Of a stretch of DNA of 64,000 nt, positions 45,681 through 57,560 are shown in pieces. The stretch covers positions 30,390,614 through 30,454,613 of the forward strand of contig OY743184.1 of the NCBI GenBank assembly GCA_963555705.1, read 5' to 3'. Position 1 is the first letter of the stretch. Each line of letters opens with the position of its first letter. A program made the translations under genes and the position numbers. The notes below the pieces were generated by a model. The model ran no database searches. It worked only from the letters and a program-made list of their open reading frames with translations, and was not told the DNA's origin. This DNA is from Ligustrum vulgare. Lineage: Eukaryota; Streptophyta; Magnoliopsida; Lamiales; Oleaceae.

Positions 45681-47225
45681 TGTCTGAAACCCGCAAGTGT
45701 ACGAGTCACGCAAGTAATAAAGTGGACTTAGAGTCCAGATATCGATCCCACGAGGATTGAGTAAATTGTATTATAGATTACTATCCTTAACCGGAACTAG
45801 TAAAGTTATACGAATTTGGGAGTTTAAATAAAAGAAACTATCAAACTAAAATAAATAAAGATTCAAATTATGATTTTCTTAAGTGATGTTTGAAGATGTT
45901 GAGACACTGGATTTTACATAAGTCAATACTATTAATATCAATCATCAAATTTTACTCCTATCTATGTGCTTGATCGAATTCAAGTTTGCATATGAAATTC
46001 CCCTCTTAGGTTTAAATAAACTCTACCTAGTTAGTCTACCGTGTTAACGAACAGCTGGCCATAATAACTAAGTGCATAGAACGCAAGAATTCATGTAGCA
46101 GTCGTAATAATAACGAACGTATATCTCTATCGTTCGTTCAATTACCGGATTTTATCTCTGGATTTAAGTGTTAGCTCACCTCTCGAATTATGAAAACACT
46201 CATGATATTGTGAATAAGTGATCAATTTATTCACGCATTAAACATGAAGATAAGATCAACAACACATGCAGATTATATGTAAAACTCAATTCATGAAATT
46301 AATAACGTAAAACTTTTACTACATTGAATATCCCAACTAATAATTTAACTACTCACCACAAAATAATTAAAAGCACAGTAATAACATATAAACATGTAGA
46401 GCATATCATATTATCAAAGAGAAAAGAAACTCTTGCACCAAGGAATTCTTCCACTTTAATAATCTTCAATCCTCTCCCTTTGCCTTAAATTTCTTCCCAA
46501 GAATTTGATATTAAGAATGGGAGGTTATGATGTTTTAAGCTCTACAAAGGTCCCCTAATTCGTGTATGAGAAGTGGCATTTATATATTCTTGAAGAAACC
46601 TAGACTTTTGGCACAAGAAATCGCGCATGTGCCTGAATTCACGCGGTCCGGAAAGCGACGGGGCCGCACAGGCAAAAGTCTGGTGGCGTTGCAGTTGTCT
46701 CAAAATAGGTTCTGCTTATTTTGCGTTTGTCGCGTGGCCACGCCTCTTGCATCTGGTGGCCGCGCAGTACAAAATGTTCCAGCGCACTTTCATCTTTCAG
46801 AAGTGTATAAGTAGGTCTCTATCTTTTATTTGCACATTTGGTCCTTCAACTTCCAATTGTTGCAATTGAATCCCCATACTTTTCAAATCTCTTCAAATCA
46901 TTCTTCCGACTTCAATTTTCCTTCAATTAAGCACTCCAACTTTGATTTCAAGTACTTTGCATCTCTTGTATGTCCCGGTCAACAACTTCATCATCCATTT
47001 GTCCATTTTAGCTCTATTTATCATCCGATTTGTCTTTATTCCATTCAATTACTCAATTCTCGTGATTCTGGGATATATTCTGCAATGTAAATAAATAAAT
47101 AACAAACAATTATGACTTCATTCTAAAATGGCAATAAATTATTCTAATATAGATATACAAATAAGTGTATAAATTGCACTCACTTGCAGTAGTGCAGTAA
47201 ATGCATATAATGTGCATTGATGTCA
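45681..47225 (-). repeat. LTR-like sequence, minus strand
   Basis: Plus-strand left end tgtctgaaacccgcaagtgtacg, then 'agtggacttagagtccag' and 'cccacgaggattgag'; right end 'tgcattgatgtca' so the sense strand would start TGACATCAATGC. It contains a promoter-like region and a GC-rich palindromic stretch (gcgtggccacgc near 46731). I could not match a target duplication. Edges are approximate. Confidence 0.6.
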
Positions 47226-48599
47226 ACCAAGTGTTTTTTTGCAATTGATTGATCACATTTCATGAGTTTTTTTATATATTTTGAATGATTAACATATCAG
47301 GAAGAGAAGTGCTCGGTAGAATTTTCAAAAAATGAATGAAAATTTCGATTGGGCATTCCATCAAACAATGTGAGTGCACTCAAAGTTCTTAAGGAAAATC
47401 ACAGAATCTTGGCTTTGAATCTATCCCTTAAATTTTCAATACATAATACACAACACTTATAATCCTAAAACTAACATAATTTAATCCTCCATCAATCCAT
47501 AATTTCGAAATTTAAAAATTTGAGCAAAAATCGAAATTGAATTGAATATCTAAAAAAAAAAAAAAAATTGATTTTGTCACCTTTAGTTTGATTTGGATGT
47601 AATGGAAGCTATGAAATATAATCAAAGCGATGTTTCCATGGTGGATTTTGAATGATTTTGAGAGGGTGAGATTTGGGCAAGAGAATCATTGGATTGATAT
47701 GAATTTTGAAAATAGTGTGTTCGATTTTAAGTATAAGCGTAGCTTCAATAATACAGTGTGATTGCATGGTGAAACAGGAAACGATCACGTGGTATTATTC
47801 TATATGGTCTGCCTAGCGTGTTGGTGTTCATGCGATCGCCCCTGATTTTGGGACGTGATCACGTGGTTATTGCATAAATACCAATTTTTTTCTACTTTTT
47901 GTCAAATTAAATTTCAATCCCGACTTGTCCTTTTGATGCATGCCACTTACCTCCGTACACTACTTTGATGTTCTAGGCTCAATTGTGTGCTATTAATCAT
48001 GATGAATTCTTAATAATAACTAAAAATGCAACTTAATGTAAAACATGCAATGCATGGAATCCCAAAATATGATGTAAAGCAATAAATAAAACGGTAAATA
48101 AAACATAATAAATAAAAGAGTTTGAAAATTGGATTGCCTCCCAATAAGTGATTCGTTTATAATCTTAAACTCTATTTTTTGACAAATTCCAAGGTTATAT
48201 CGAACATTTTGTTGAGGCTTTGCATTGCTTGTAATTTTCAGCCTTGCACACCTCTTTCAGCTTCCATATTTTTCTACCTTGCAACGGCTCAAATTAACGC
48301 CATCTTTTTGACTTGAGAAATTTATCCCTAAAAACATTAGTTTGATAACCATAAGGAGATAGCTAAAGTGATCATAATATCTCAACTTAGTAATTAAGGG
48401 CGTTATATTATATTATACTCTTTCTTTTGGAACCAACATCAGCCACGCTTCATAATCTGATAATCTTAACCAAATAATCTTCTACTCCAAAGAATTTCTC
48501 CAAGAACATTGCTTTCTTTTCACTGCACTAAACCCAAAATGGTTCCTACTCGAACACTACCACAAGAAAGAAAGACCAAAGATGAAATAGACAGAAAAT
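47226..48599. other. Intergenic sequence without recognised genes
   Basis: AT-rich. Near 47780-47870 it has atcacgtgg and catgcgatcgc motifs like those in the gypsy LTRs, so part is probably LTR-derived. Nothing coding. Confidence 0.4.
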
Positions 48600-48924
48600 G
48601 AAGCTTTTACGATGAAATAGGCACAGAAAACGAAGCTTTCACTTTCAATAATCCAATATCAGCTATTCCCTCTTGTACATTGCTACATGTACAAAATTGA
48701 TGACAAAAATGGCTTATACACGTCTCCCATGGAGGGAGCCTACATATAATAAAATATTTGTGGACCCCCTTCATGTAAGATTTGTAAACCATTTTGTCAT
48801 CTCCATTTTGTACAACTAGAATTATATATTATATCTATATATATTGTGCATAATGCCAGCTTCAAAAACCCAGCTTCAATACATTCTGCACTCTGTTCCG
48901 ACCAGCAGCATAATAGCATCGAGA
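48600..48924 (-). other. Probable 3' UTR of the MSL gene
   Basis: Non-coding stretch directly after the stop codon at 48925 on the minus strand, ending in A/T-rich DNA. No poly(A) site can be fixed by eye. Confidence 0.4.
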
Positions 48925-51025
48925 TTAATTATCTCTCTCTCTCTTGTGCTGATCAGTTGAGACTACTGTGTTATTGTCATCTTTCTTACCGCTACTTGCT
49001 TCTGTAGAACCATTTCCATTATGACAAGTTGCCAACCCTTTTGACTCTGATGGAGCCATATCCTCCTCGATTGGAAGAGTTAGCTTTGAGCCTTCTAAAG
49101 CAACACCTAGGACAATATTATTTTCAAGAGAAGGCCTTCCCACTGGTGATGATGGACTAGATTTCTCGCCGTCTCGTGATGATGCAGGCACCTTCTGTAT
49201 GTTACCACCACCCAACTCTTGGACAGTAAAAGGCTTTTCCTGAGCAACCTCTGATAAAACATTTCCTGTACCTAATGTTTCTCCAGTAGATCCAACATCA
49301 GGTGGCTCATTCTCAGAGTTGCTTGAAACTGAATTTGAATTCATATTTGACGATGTAGAGTTAGTTGACAACGATGAAGCTGCAACCTTTGCTATTTTCT
49401 TCTTGTAAAAGTTTGACTCTGATAAATTGACATCCTTTCTGGTACCATCTTTTGACAACCTTGATTCAGTCATCGCATCAACCATGGGAGTAGGTGGTGA
49501 GTGTGCATCTAACTTTGTATCTTTCTCTCCCATAGATTGTGCAGGACGAGTAGTAGACCTGGTTTTATCCTCGCCATTAATCTTGTAAGAAGGCTCAATT
49601 AACAGGAGGGAACGGTTATCCGTTGCTCTGTCCCGAGTGAAAATAGTCTCACTAAATGGCACAGTCTCAAAATTGGGCTCACCATATATTTTCTGTACTG
49701 TGCGTATAGGTGTGGCTAGTCGAGCCTGATGATGGCTGATTACTTTAAGGAGGTCCAACAAAACAGCTTCCTGTATTACATTCAGGACTAATGAATTAGT
49801 CATTAATAAGTTTATATTCCCAATTTACTACCACATCAAGAAATGAGCATAAGTGTTCTTTATTATAGTTTCTTCACGCCCCATTACATAGGAAAGGGTG
49901 GAACGGAAGGACTTGCAACATACAAGAGTGTCCAACAAACATGTGAACCTTATATAAAACGGACTGTTGAAGAATCTGTTAAAATCTACTTTCATATTCT
50001 CCTTCACTTCACTCCCAGAAATATATCCATCCCTGCCACCCTCAGGTCAATCCCACCCTGTATTCAGGGCTGTTGCTGTAAGAAAGGCAGCATAATCGTA
50101 TAAGAACTCCCCAAAGCATCCGGGTAGGCCAAGGGTCGGAAAACTCTGGGATGGACGCAAAAGAATTGGTTTCATTCATCCCAACCCTAATGGACTATGA
50201 AGTCAGTCAAGCGGTCAAATATGGGAGAGATCTAACTGTAAAAGTGAAGAATCATCAACAGTTCAACCAAAGACCATCCTTCTCATTAAAAGCACACAAC
50301 AGTAATCTGAAAGTAGAACATCCGACTTATAAACGTGAGGCTTTCACGAAGCATGACACCATAATCTGTTAGTTGTAAGTAACTCTTACCTTGACGCATG
50401 AGTATTCTTCAAAACGTGAGGTTTTCACAAAGCACGACACCATAATCTGTAGTACATAGGAAAGGATTACGAAAACAGCTTTTATAATGCAAAAGCAGAG
50501 AAACATTAGGACACATTAACAGATAGTCAAATACATGTATTGCATAAATATCGAGACATTGTGTAACACCCCAAAATTTTTTATATGATATAATTAGTTA
50601 GTAATACGGATTTTACCTAAATGCCTTTTATTAATTTCACGAAGTTGAGGAGCAAAAGTGAAATAAGTTTTAACGATAATTTTTATTTAGGATAAATAAT
50701 TAATTATTGGTCAAGAGATAATTAGTCGATATTGGACTCGTTTTATAGATCATAATTAATTAGGAGTATTCGACTCAATCAAAAGTTAATTTCGGATAAG
50801 CTATGCCCAAGTTATTGTAGTTAAAAGATGTTCCCTTAATTAATAATTTATTTGAATTCATTAGTGATTTGAAATGTCCCAACTAGTACAGTAATAATTT
50901 TTTATTTTTTATTGTATCCTTTTGTTTTGTTTTGATTAGGATATAAGTCATTAAGTCAATACATATCTGTTCCAATTGGTTTCAAATAGTAAACTCCACA
51001 AGCCAATAGGAAACCAAAATTTTCG

Positions 51026-51118
<93 letters not shown>

Positions 51119-54100
51119 GTACACGGGCTTTCAATCACAATCTTATACCACTGTTGATATTCACCTATAACCTATTCCTTGTGGTACACGGCTCTTGAAT
51201 TGTAGTTGTACTAGAATCAGATTTTGTATCGTGATTGCTTCTATAAATACTGTTAAAAAATAAGGTGAATCACCACAAAAATTCTTTCTCGGTACTAGTT
51301 CACGACAACATAGAGAAATTTACAAGAGAGTGGATTTAATTGCATAAATTATTTTGACTTATTAAATCAAGATAAACTACATGCAAGTTGTTTAATTCTA
51401 AATTCTCCATAATGTCTATATATATTGTTATTTTTAATGCCTTAAGGCCTTGGGATCGATTTTATATTAAATCCTTCGGGATTGAGTGTCAAGTCCAATG
51501 TTAAATCTTTCTCGATGTGGGAATTTTAAAGAAATTCCTAAGGCTATCTCTTATCAAGATCACTTTCTCTAAATTAAAGGAAATGTCTGCTAAGGAATAT
51601 ACTTTATATTTATATTATATTGAATTTGAAATCGCATGTGTCTTACTGAGTATTTTCAGAACACTCGATCTTTAAAATTTCAAATTAGAATTGTTTGGGC
51701 TGGACGAGTGGATGCCTATGAGTTGCCAAGTAAAAATAAAAATGTTAGATTATCATTATTTTCTTTTAATGACTTTTCAAGTATAATATTGAACATTAAA
51801 TTGCTATGGGCTGATAAGTGTGCATTTTACACACGTATTGTGCTTTTAAATAGACAATTTAATTGACAAATTGAGCAAATATCTACTTATATATTGTGTT
51901 TATCTTGTACAATTAGGTACAACCTCAATTGGAAAGAAAATGGACAAGATTGGAGTGCAATTGAGTGAAAAGAAGATCAATTTCGATGTCCAAGGACCTA
52001 ATTTCTTTGTGCTTTATTTAAATTTCGTTAAATAAATGTTGAATTATGTTATTTAAATGCTATGTGATGCTACTTTTTTATATTGTTGTTGAATTATTGG
52101 TTTTTTTCTTAAATTACAAAGACAACTTTATTTTACTCAAAAATTACGTTTTACACAATTATGTTATGTTCCTCTTAAATTAAAACAAATAAATAGAAAT
52201 AAGGATTTGGTAACACGTCAAGTTTTCAAAATACTTAAAATTTGGAGCGTTACACATTGATAGAGGACTTTAAGTAAATTTTCCGACTCATGTTATGGAG
52301 TAGTGTCTTGAGAGCAATTAATTTATATGTAACCTCAAAGTCAAGTCCAAATAGTCCATCTCCCAATACCCCCACCAAACAGTCCGTTTCTCACTATTGG
52401 AATATCCTCGGTGAAAACAAAACTGGGATTTTCCCTTCCAGCGAGCATCACGATAATATCATCAGAACAATGGCTGATTGGATACACTTCAATAGATAAT
52501 TACTGAAAAATCAACTATTCAAAGAAGTTTTTGAAATGACGAAAGAATTCCAGTTATTTTATTTGATGTTTTATACTATAGCTTTCTTAAGCAAAGGTAA
52601 TGGTAGCATTGACTTAAAAGGGAAGTATCAATTGTTAAAGCAGTGTAGTTGTCCATGAATCAACAGTATTAACTAGATAATTCCAAGATTCTCCTCCAGG
52701 TTTTCCAACTCTGCAATTAGGCTATGTTAAGATCTTCAGTTAAACAAATAACAAGAGAACCTCCTTGCCCTTTAATCTCTCCTCAAGTGCATCCAGATAT
52801 AGAACAACTATTGTACAAGAACTTGATAAAACAAATAGAAAGATTAGGCAGTAAGATAGAACTTACCAACAAAGCCTGATTTTCTGGAATGATATTAACC
52901 AGGAAAACTCGCCTATGTAATTTTTTCTGTTCTATTTGTGGATTTTTTGCCAAAACTTTGCGCATATCTGCTACAATATTCTGCTAATTGAAAAGAGGAT
53001 GGAAACATGAAATACAGAAAGCTTTAATTACATTCACGTGTAATTAAATTGGCTAGGATAAAACACCACTCACGTTGATCTTGTTCACGTCCAAGTGATT
53101 AATAGCAATATGGGTCTTAATTCGCCAATGAGTCTTCTGGCTTAGATTCCTTACCACATTAATGGTGAACCTGTGATTTGGGATGTGAATAGCTTCACGA
53201 TCATCACCTCGTATGATTGTTGGTGACCACCAACCCACATGCTGAAACAAAATAAGAGAACTATAAATAATGCAGTACAAGTTTTAGTCCTTGTTTAAGA
53301 GAATTTTTAATTGGCTAATGCAACAGCCCAATAGATTACAGGATGCTATTATTATTATTATTATTATTTTTCTAACAGTGTCCTCCTTACTATTCTTTTT
53401 GGTGAAGGACAGCAGACAAACCTCAACAGTACCCGAAACTTCATAGCCTTCAATCTTTGTCTGGATCCAATCATTTAAAATAAATGGTCGTGTTGTATGT
53501 ATTATTATACTTGAGAGGAAATTCGTGAATATCTGAAGAAACCAGAAAAATGTTCGAAAGTATATGAGATACAGCTTAAGTTCAAAGAAGTTATATAAAT
53601 CATATGGATAAGCATGTACTGACCTCCTACAACAATCATTTTATTTACAAAAAACAACAAAAAACGTAATAAATATAAGATATTCTGAAATAAAGTAGTG
53701 AATTGCAGAGAAAATTGTCAAGAGAACTTAATTTTACCTCACGACCAGCAAGAGTAAGCATTACTGTCCCAAGACCTCCAGCAGTTAACAATCTCTGAGT
53801 AGAAAAACCAAGTAACTCCATGAACAAGGAAGCAGCAGCAACCCACACTGCAGTGTATACAGCTTTGCCTGCAAATTCAAAGCCCATCTGCAAAGGCAAG
53901 ATCATCATTAATAATATGATATCTGACTGAACCATTTGAAAGTGTGTAGAAGACTAGTCTGCATTTGAAGGTAAACCAAGAGATGGTATATTTCAATGCC
54001 TAAAATTGTTGGATGTCTCGTTAAAATTATCTATCAACTTCATGGATGCCTGGAAATAAACTGCATCAGAGAAAGAATCACGGATCTTAAAACTATTCTT

Positions 54101-54972
54101 TTATCCAAAAATTTGAAACCTCAGAACAAGAGCTTGACATCTTTAAATGAAGTTCGAGAAAGCATATATCCTTGTTTAAATGGGTAGACTTAGGACCTTG
54201 AACAAACAAATGGGTAAATATTTTCTAAACTAAATCAGTTTTTCCTCTTGTATATTTTACATGTTCCAGTTGTCAGTTTTCCCAAATGTGTATAAGTTGT
54301 TCCACTACTTTACTATATCAACAGATAAGATTCTTTCCCTTATTTATCCAATAAGCAGTATCATGTCTTCTTGCCCATATTCTCCATAGAAGTTTAATTT
54401 CAAAGACACAACAAATCCAATCAGTTTACATGTAACATAAGAAAACATACAAGTACTGCATAAATGTCTAAGAAATGAACATACATTTCTTGCATCACTA
54501 GGGTCTTTGGTCTCCACAAAGAAATTTTGCACTTGTTGAATAATGCTGTCAAAACAAAACATTATCAAGTTTCAAACATCATTATTTTTTTGATAAGAAA
54601 CAGAATTTTATTGATAAAAATTTAGGAAGTTACAAAAAGCTTTGTGGACGAGTAGTCCAATAAAACGCTAGATTCTATGCTTAATCAAGAGTACATAAAG
54701 AACTTAGTGGATCTAATCGAAATAAAAAATTATCTAAAGTACTGAATAGACCGGCTGCTCTTGCCCATAGGCCTGTGAAAATAGGATTGAATTCCATATG
54801 TCATCCATGTTCCACTCATAATTTTCAAAAATCCTCTTATTTCTCTCAATCCATATCGTCCAAGCTGCAGCCATGACGAGAAGTTTCCAGATCACCTTAT
54901 TTTTTTCTTTGTTAACCCCGAAATTCCATTTGATGAGGATCAAACATCATTATGACAACCCTATCCCAATGC

Positions 54973-55064
<92 letters not shown>

Positions 55065-57265
55065 ACAGGAAGAATAACAGGCTATACATCAACCATTGTA
55101 GAAATATGGGGGAAAACAGCACAACAACATTTAACAAAATGAAAAAGACTTGACACTTCTAGATTGGCTCGCAAACACAGCACATTTTATTGACAAGACG
55201 TATATATGTATGTATATGGAAACAAGTTAATAACCAACAAAAAATATCGTTGAAGTAATAGACAGACAAGATGAGACCTTTAGCCCAAAAAACCAAGAGA
55301 GTACACCCACCAAAACCGAGAGATTTGAGATAGTAAACTACAAAAAGGATGCAAAATAAGTCGATAAAGACACGCACACATGCTGTACTGCAGCAGCATA
55401 AAAGAGGTAGGAGAAGTAAACAAGAATGCAAGTGAAGATGAACAAGAAGAAAATATACAATAAAGAGCTCGTTTGGTCCATGGAAATTTTTTGATTTTTA
55501 TGATTTTTTTGTGTTTGTTGATGGATGTATGGTTTAGATTGATTTGAAAAGTAAAATTGTAGGCTTGACCAAAAATGGATGGTTGAGATTGAATTTGAAA
55601 AGTTTTGGTAAAAACTTTTGATGCACCAAACAAGCTCAAAATGTTGTAGAACAAGGTTTTTCCTGCTCAAAAGAGAAACTAGTAGTAGCATTAATTAGCG
55701 TTTACATCATCTGAAGTACCCACACGAGAAAGAGAGTAAAAATATATCCCAGCATAAGAAGTTGTAAGCAGTTATACTAACCCTAGCAATAAACCAATTA
55801 AGAATCTGTTCATTCAACATGGGAAGACTGATGAAAAACTGATGCGCATGTTGTAATCAAAAGTCTTTTTCTTACCATTTAATACTCTTCTATTTTGGAA
55901 GTGACAAAATTACCTTGATAAACAGTAGGCAAAGGCTAGGACGGCGGATAGTGATTGCACAAAATTCAAAAGCCGTTGTTTGACAGCTTGGCTTGCGACT
56001 GAAGGTAGAATGACTGGATTTAAAGTTCTGTACAAGTTTTGCGATTTTTAGAGCTAGAAGAGGTGCTAGCAATTAGCGATGAGAAAGAAGCATTGCTCTA
56101 GTATTGTGATTTAAAAATGGCATGCGACTGAAACCTGCATACGAGTGTCACTCCCGTCCACAGAAGCAAAGGTCGAAAATAACAAGTCACCATATAATGT
56201 GTGCTACTCTTTTCCCAATTCCTATCACTCTTCTGTGTAAAAGTTCAATGTGAAGGACTACTCGAGAAAATTAAAGTTTGAAAGAGAGAGAATGCAAGTA
56301 AATGAAAATCAGTACATGTAGGAAAAGGATCCTGCCAAGTCGCATGAGTGGTCCAATACCCCATGCTGCAAAGGCAATGATAGCTACAGCAGGAACCAAT
56401 TGAAGCACAATAGGTCTTCCAAGAAAAGCATTATATGATCTGCATGATAAAATGACATAAATTGAATGGAAATTATCTGTTCTCTTCACTCTTCAGTGAG
56501 GACTGGGCAAAATAGGCCCTAACAAATTTCCCCCTTCCCAGTTGAAAAATAAATCATTGCAAAGATCATTAGCAATCAAAAATAAAATCAATAGCAAGTC
56601 GCAAACAATACCTTGTAATCACCACAGCAGCTGATCTCACGATAGAAATCTCATTCCCTCTACCTGGTTTTAGAAGGGAATGACATAAGAATAGATCACA
56701 TCTAGTAGATATATGACTTAATTGTCCATGTGCACTTCTCAAGAGATGGAGACTTGAAGCACTCTTTTGCTGATGATTTAACTGGCAAAATGCAGAATCG
56801 CCAAGTTACCTTCCACAGAAGAAAATATAGCAGCAAAGCTTGAACTATAGTTTTATACCCACATAGCAAAAGGGAATTTTTCCTGACAGATTCTAGTAAA
56901 GGAAAAATATTAGTTATCATGTTTAGCACATAACACACGTGGTACGAGAGAGAAGTTGATAGAGACACATAAAGCAGGTTCATCTGAATCTGTGATTGTG
57001 TCTGGATAAAAGGAAAAAAACAACGCTTCATCAACCCAACGGCAATCAGACTGTCATCCAGTTCTAATGATGGAAGTGCAGAAGAACAGATGAAATGCAA
57101 GATGTGCCCCGAATATTACAAACAAAAACAAGGTATTAGAAGGAAAAATTAATTAACCTAGAAATACATCATAACACTACAAGTTTCTGAGGCTAAAGAG
57201 AAGCATACCAAAGAATGTGATGATGAAGACATGCTAAAAGAGTGTAATTGGGCCGTTCCCATCAT
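48925..57265 (-). CDS. MSL2/3: MscS-like mechanosensitive channel, plastid type (MSL2/MSL3-like), 12 coding exons
   Basis: Minus-strand exons: 57209-57265, 56612-56781, 56316-56439, 56135-56232, 55914-56027, 54485-54545, 53738-53887, 53422-53532, 53074-53241, 52867-52980, 50390-50446, 48925-49770. All borders are GT-AG and phases agree, giving 689 residues, close to Arabidopsis MSL2/MSL3. The Ser/His-rich, acid-poor N-terminus fits a plastid transit peptide. Hydrophobic segments: [18 protein letters not shown] (about 86-103), [41 protein letters not shown], then the pore-lining helix region [19 protein letters not shown] (about 246-264). The beta-domain follows ([19 protein letters not shown], about 289-307), then a 281-residue last exon with a long Ser/Glu-rich tail. 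In Arabidopsis such channels relieve plastid osmotic stress and affect plastid size and division. No frame break found, so it is probably functional. MSL2 versus MSL3 is not resolvable here. Confidence 0.9.
49771..50389 (-). other. MSL last intron, with decoy exon copy
   Basis: Intron between exons 11 and 12 (donor gtaag at 50385-50389, acceptor ag at 49771-49772). ORFs inside it on the plus strand are not supported. It contains the partial exon duplicate at 50331-50369. Confidence 0.75.
50331..50369 (-). repeat. Partial duplicate of MSL exon 11 and its acceptor
   Basis: 39 bp matching 50412-50450 with three mismatches, 81 bp away in the same orientation. It keeps the acceptor (…cag) and would read [12 protein letters not shown] instead of [12 protein letters not shown], but lacks the exon's second half and its donor. 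Confidence 0.85.
50562..52254. mobile_element. Solo LTR in an MSL intron
   Basis: Starts tgtaacacccc and ends gcgttaca, flanked by the perfect 5-bp duplication cattg (50557-50561 and 52255-52259). The tgtaacacccc terminus is common in plant gypsy LTRs. 1693 bp, contains a (TC)n microsatellite. No coding potential. It enlarges the intron between MSL exons 10 and 11. Confidence 0.9.
51028..51114. repeat. (TC)n microsatellite
   Basis: About 87 bp of uninterrupted CT/TC inside the solo LTR. Arg-Glu and Ser-Leu ORFs over it are artefacts of the repeat. Confidence 0.97.
54586..54939 (-). mobile_element. 5'-truncated LINE in an MSL intron
   Basis: Minus-strand reading includes [20 protein letters not shown], the zinc-binding region seen at the C-terminus of plant L1-type reverse transcriptases, and ends in 'ttttatcaataaaattctgtttc' plus an A-rich tail. 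Flanked by a 14-bp target duplication tcaaacatcattat at 54572-54585 and 54940-54953. It lies in the intron between exons 6 and 5 of MSL. Confidence 0.9.
54976..55061. repeat. (GA)n microsatellite
   Basis: About 86 bp of uninterrupted GA in an MSL intron, shortly after the LINE fragment. Confidence 0.97.
55062..55913 (-). other. MSL intron remainder
   Basis: No coding exon homology seen; ORFs on the minus strand (such as over 55280-55691) have no MSL similarity and the flanking exons join in phase without them. Confidence 0.6.
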
Positions 57266-57451
57266 GCCCTAAAAAAAATAAAAAATAAAAGATCTGAAAT
57301 GTAAATAAATGGGCATGCATTATTGCTGAGAAATAGGCATACTTGGACCTAATTCATTAGTTCCTGGAGAATGATAAATAAGTAAATAAATGAAGTACCG
57401 CAATCTGGACATGTACATAAATGATGTATTTAGAGAAAGTAGGTCATGTAC

Positions 57452-57560
57452 CTTTGATTGGCCAGTGTAACGACGAAATCTGTGAAATCTCCATTCCTGG
57501 GGAACCAGCAGGGCAGTGGCAGCCGCCATTGACTGGACAAATATGATGGTAATGCCACTA
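57452..57560 (-). other. Possible 5' UTR exon of MSL with an upstream ORF
   Basis: A good donor (aaag then gtacatg) at 57447-57452 could splice to the ttttttttag acceptor before 57268. An ATG at 57529 (MAAATALLVPQEWRFHRF) opens a frame that, after such splicing, would overlap the main start and end out of frame, so it would be an upstream ORF rather than the N-terminus. Right edge unknown. Confidence 0.35.

Noticed and set aside
46566..47090. 80-86 codon ORFs near 46566-47090
   Set aside because: They lie inside the LTR-like region, overlap in several frames and have no domain.
45681..47225. Solo LTR with target duplication
   Set aside because: LTR-like content is clear but the flanks (cagat and accaa) do not match, so I report it only as LTR-like sequence.
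50956..51170. Arg-Glu and Ser-Leu repeat ORFs
   Set aside because: Direct translation of the (TC)n microsatellite; the same applies to the ORF over the (GA)n run at 54873-55142.
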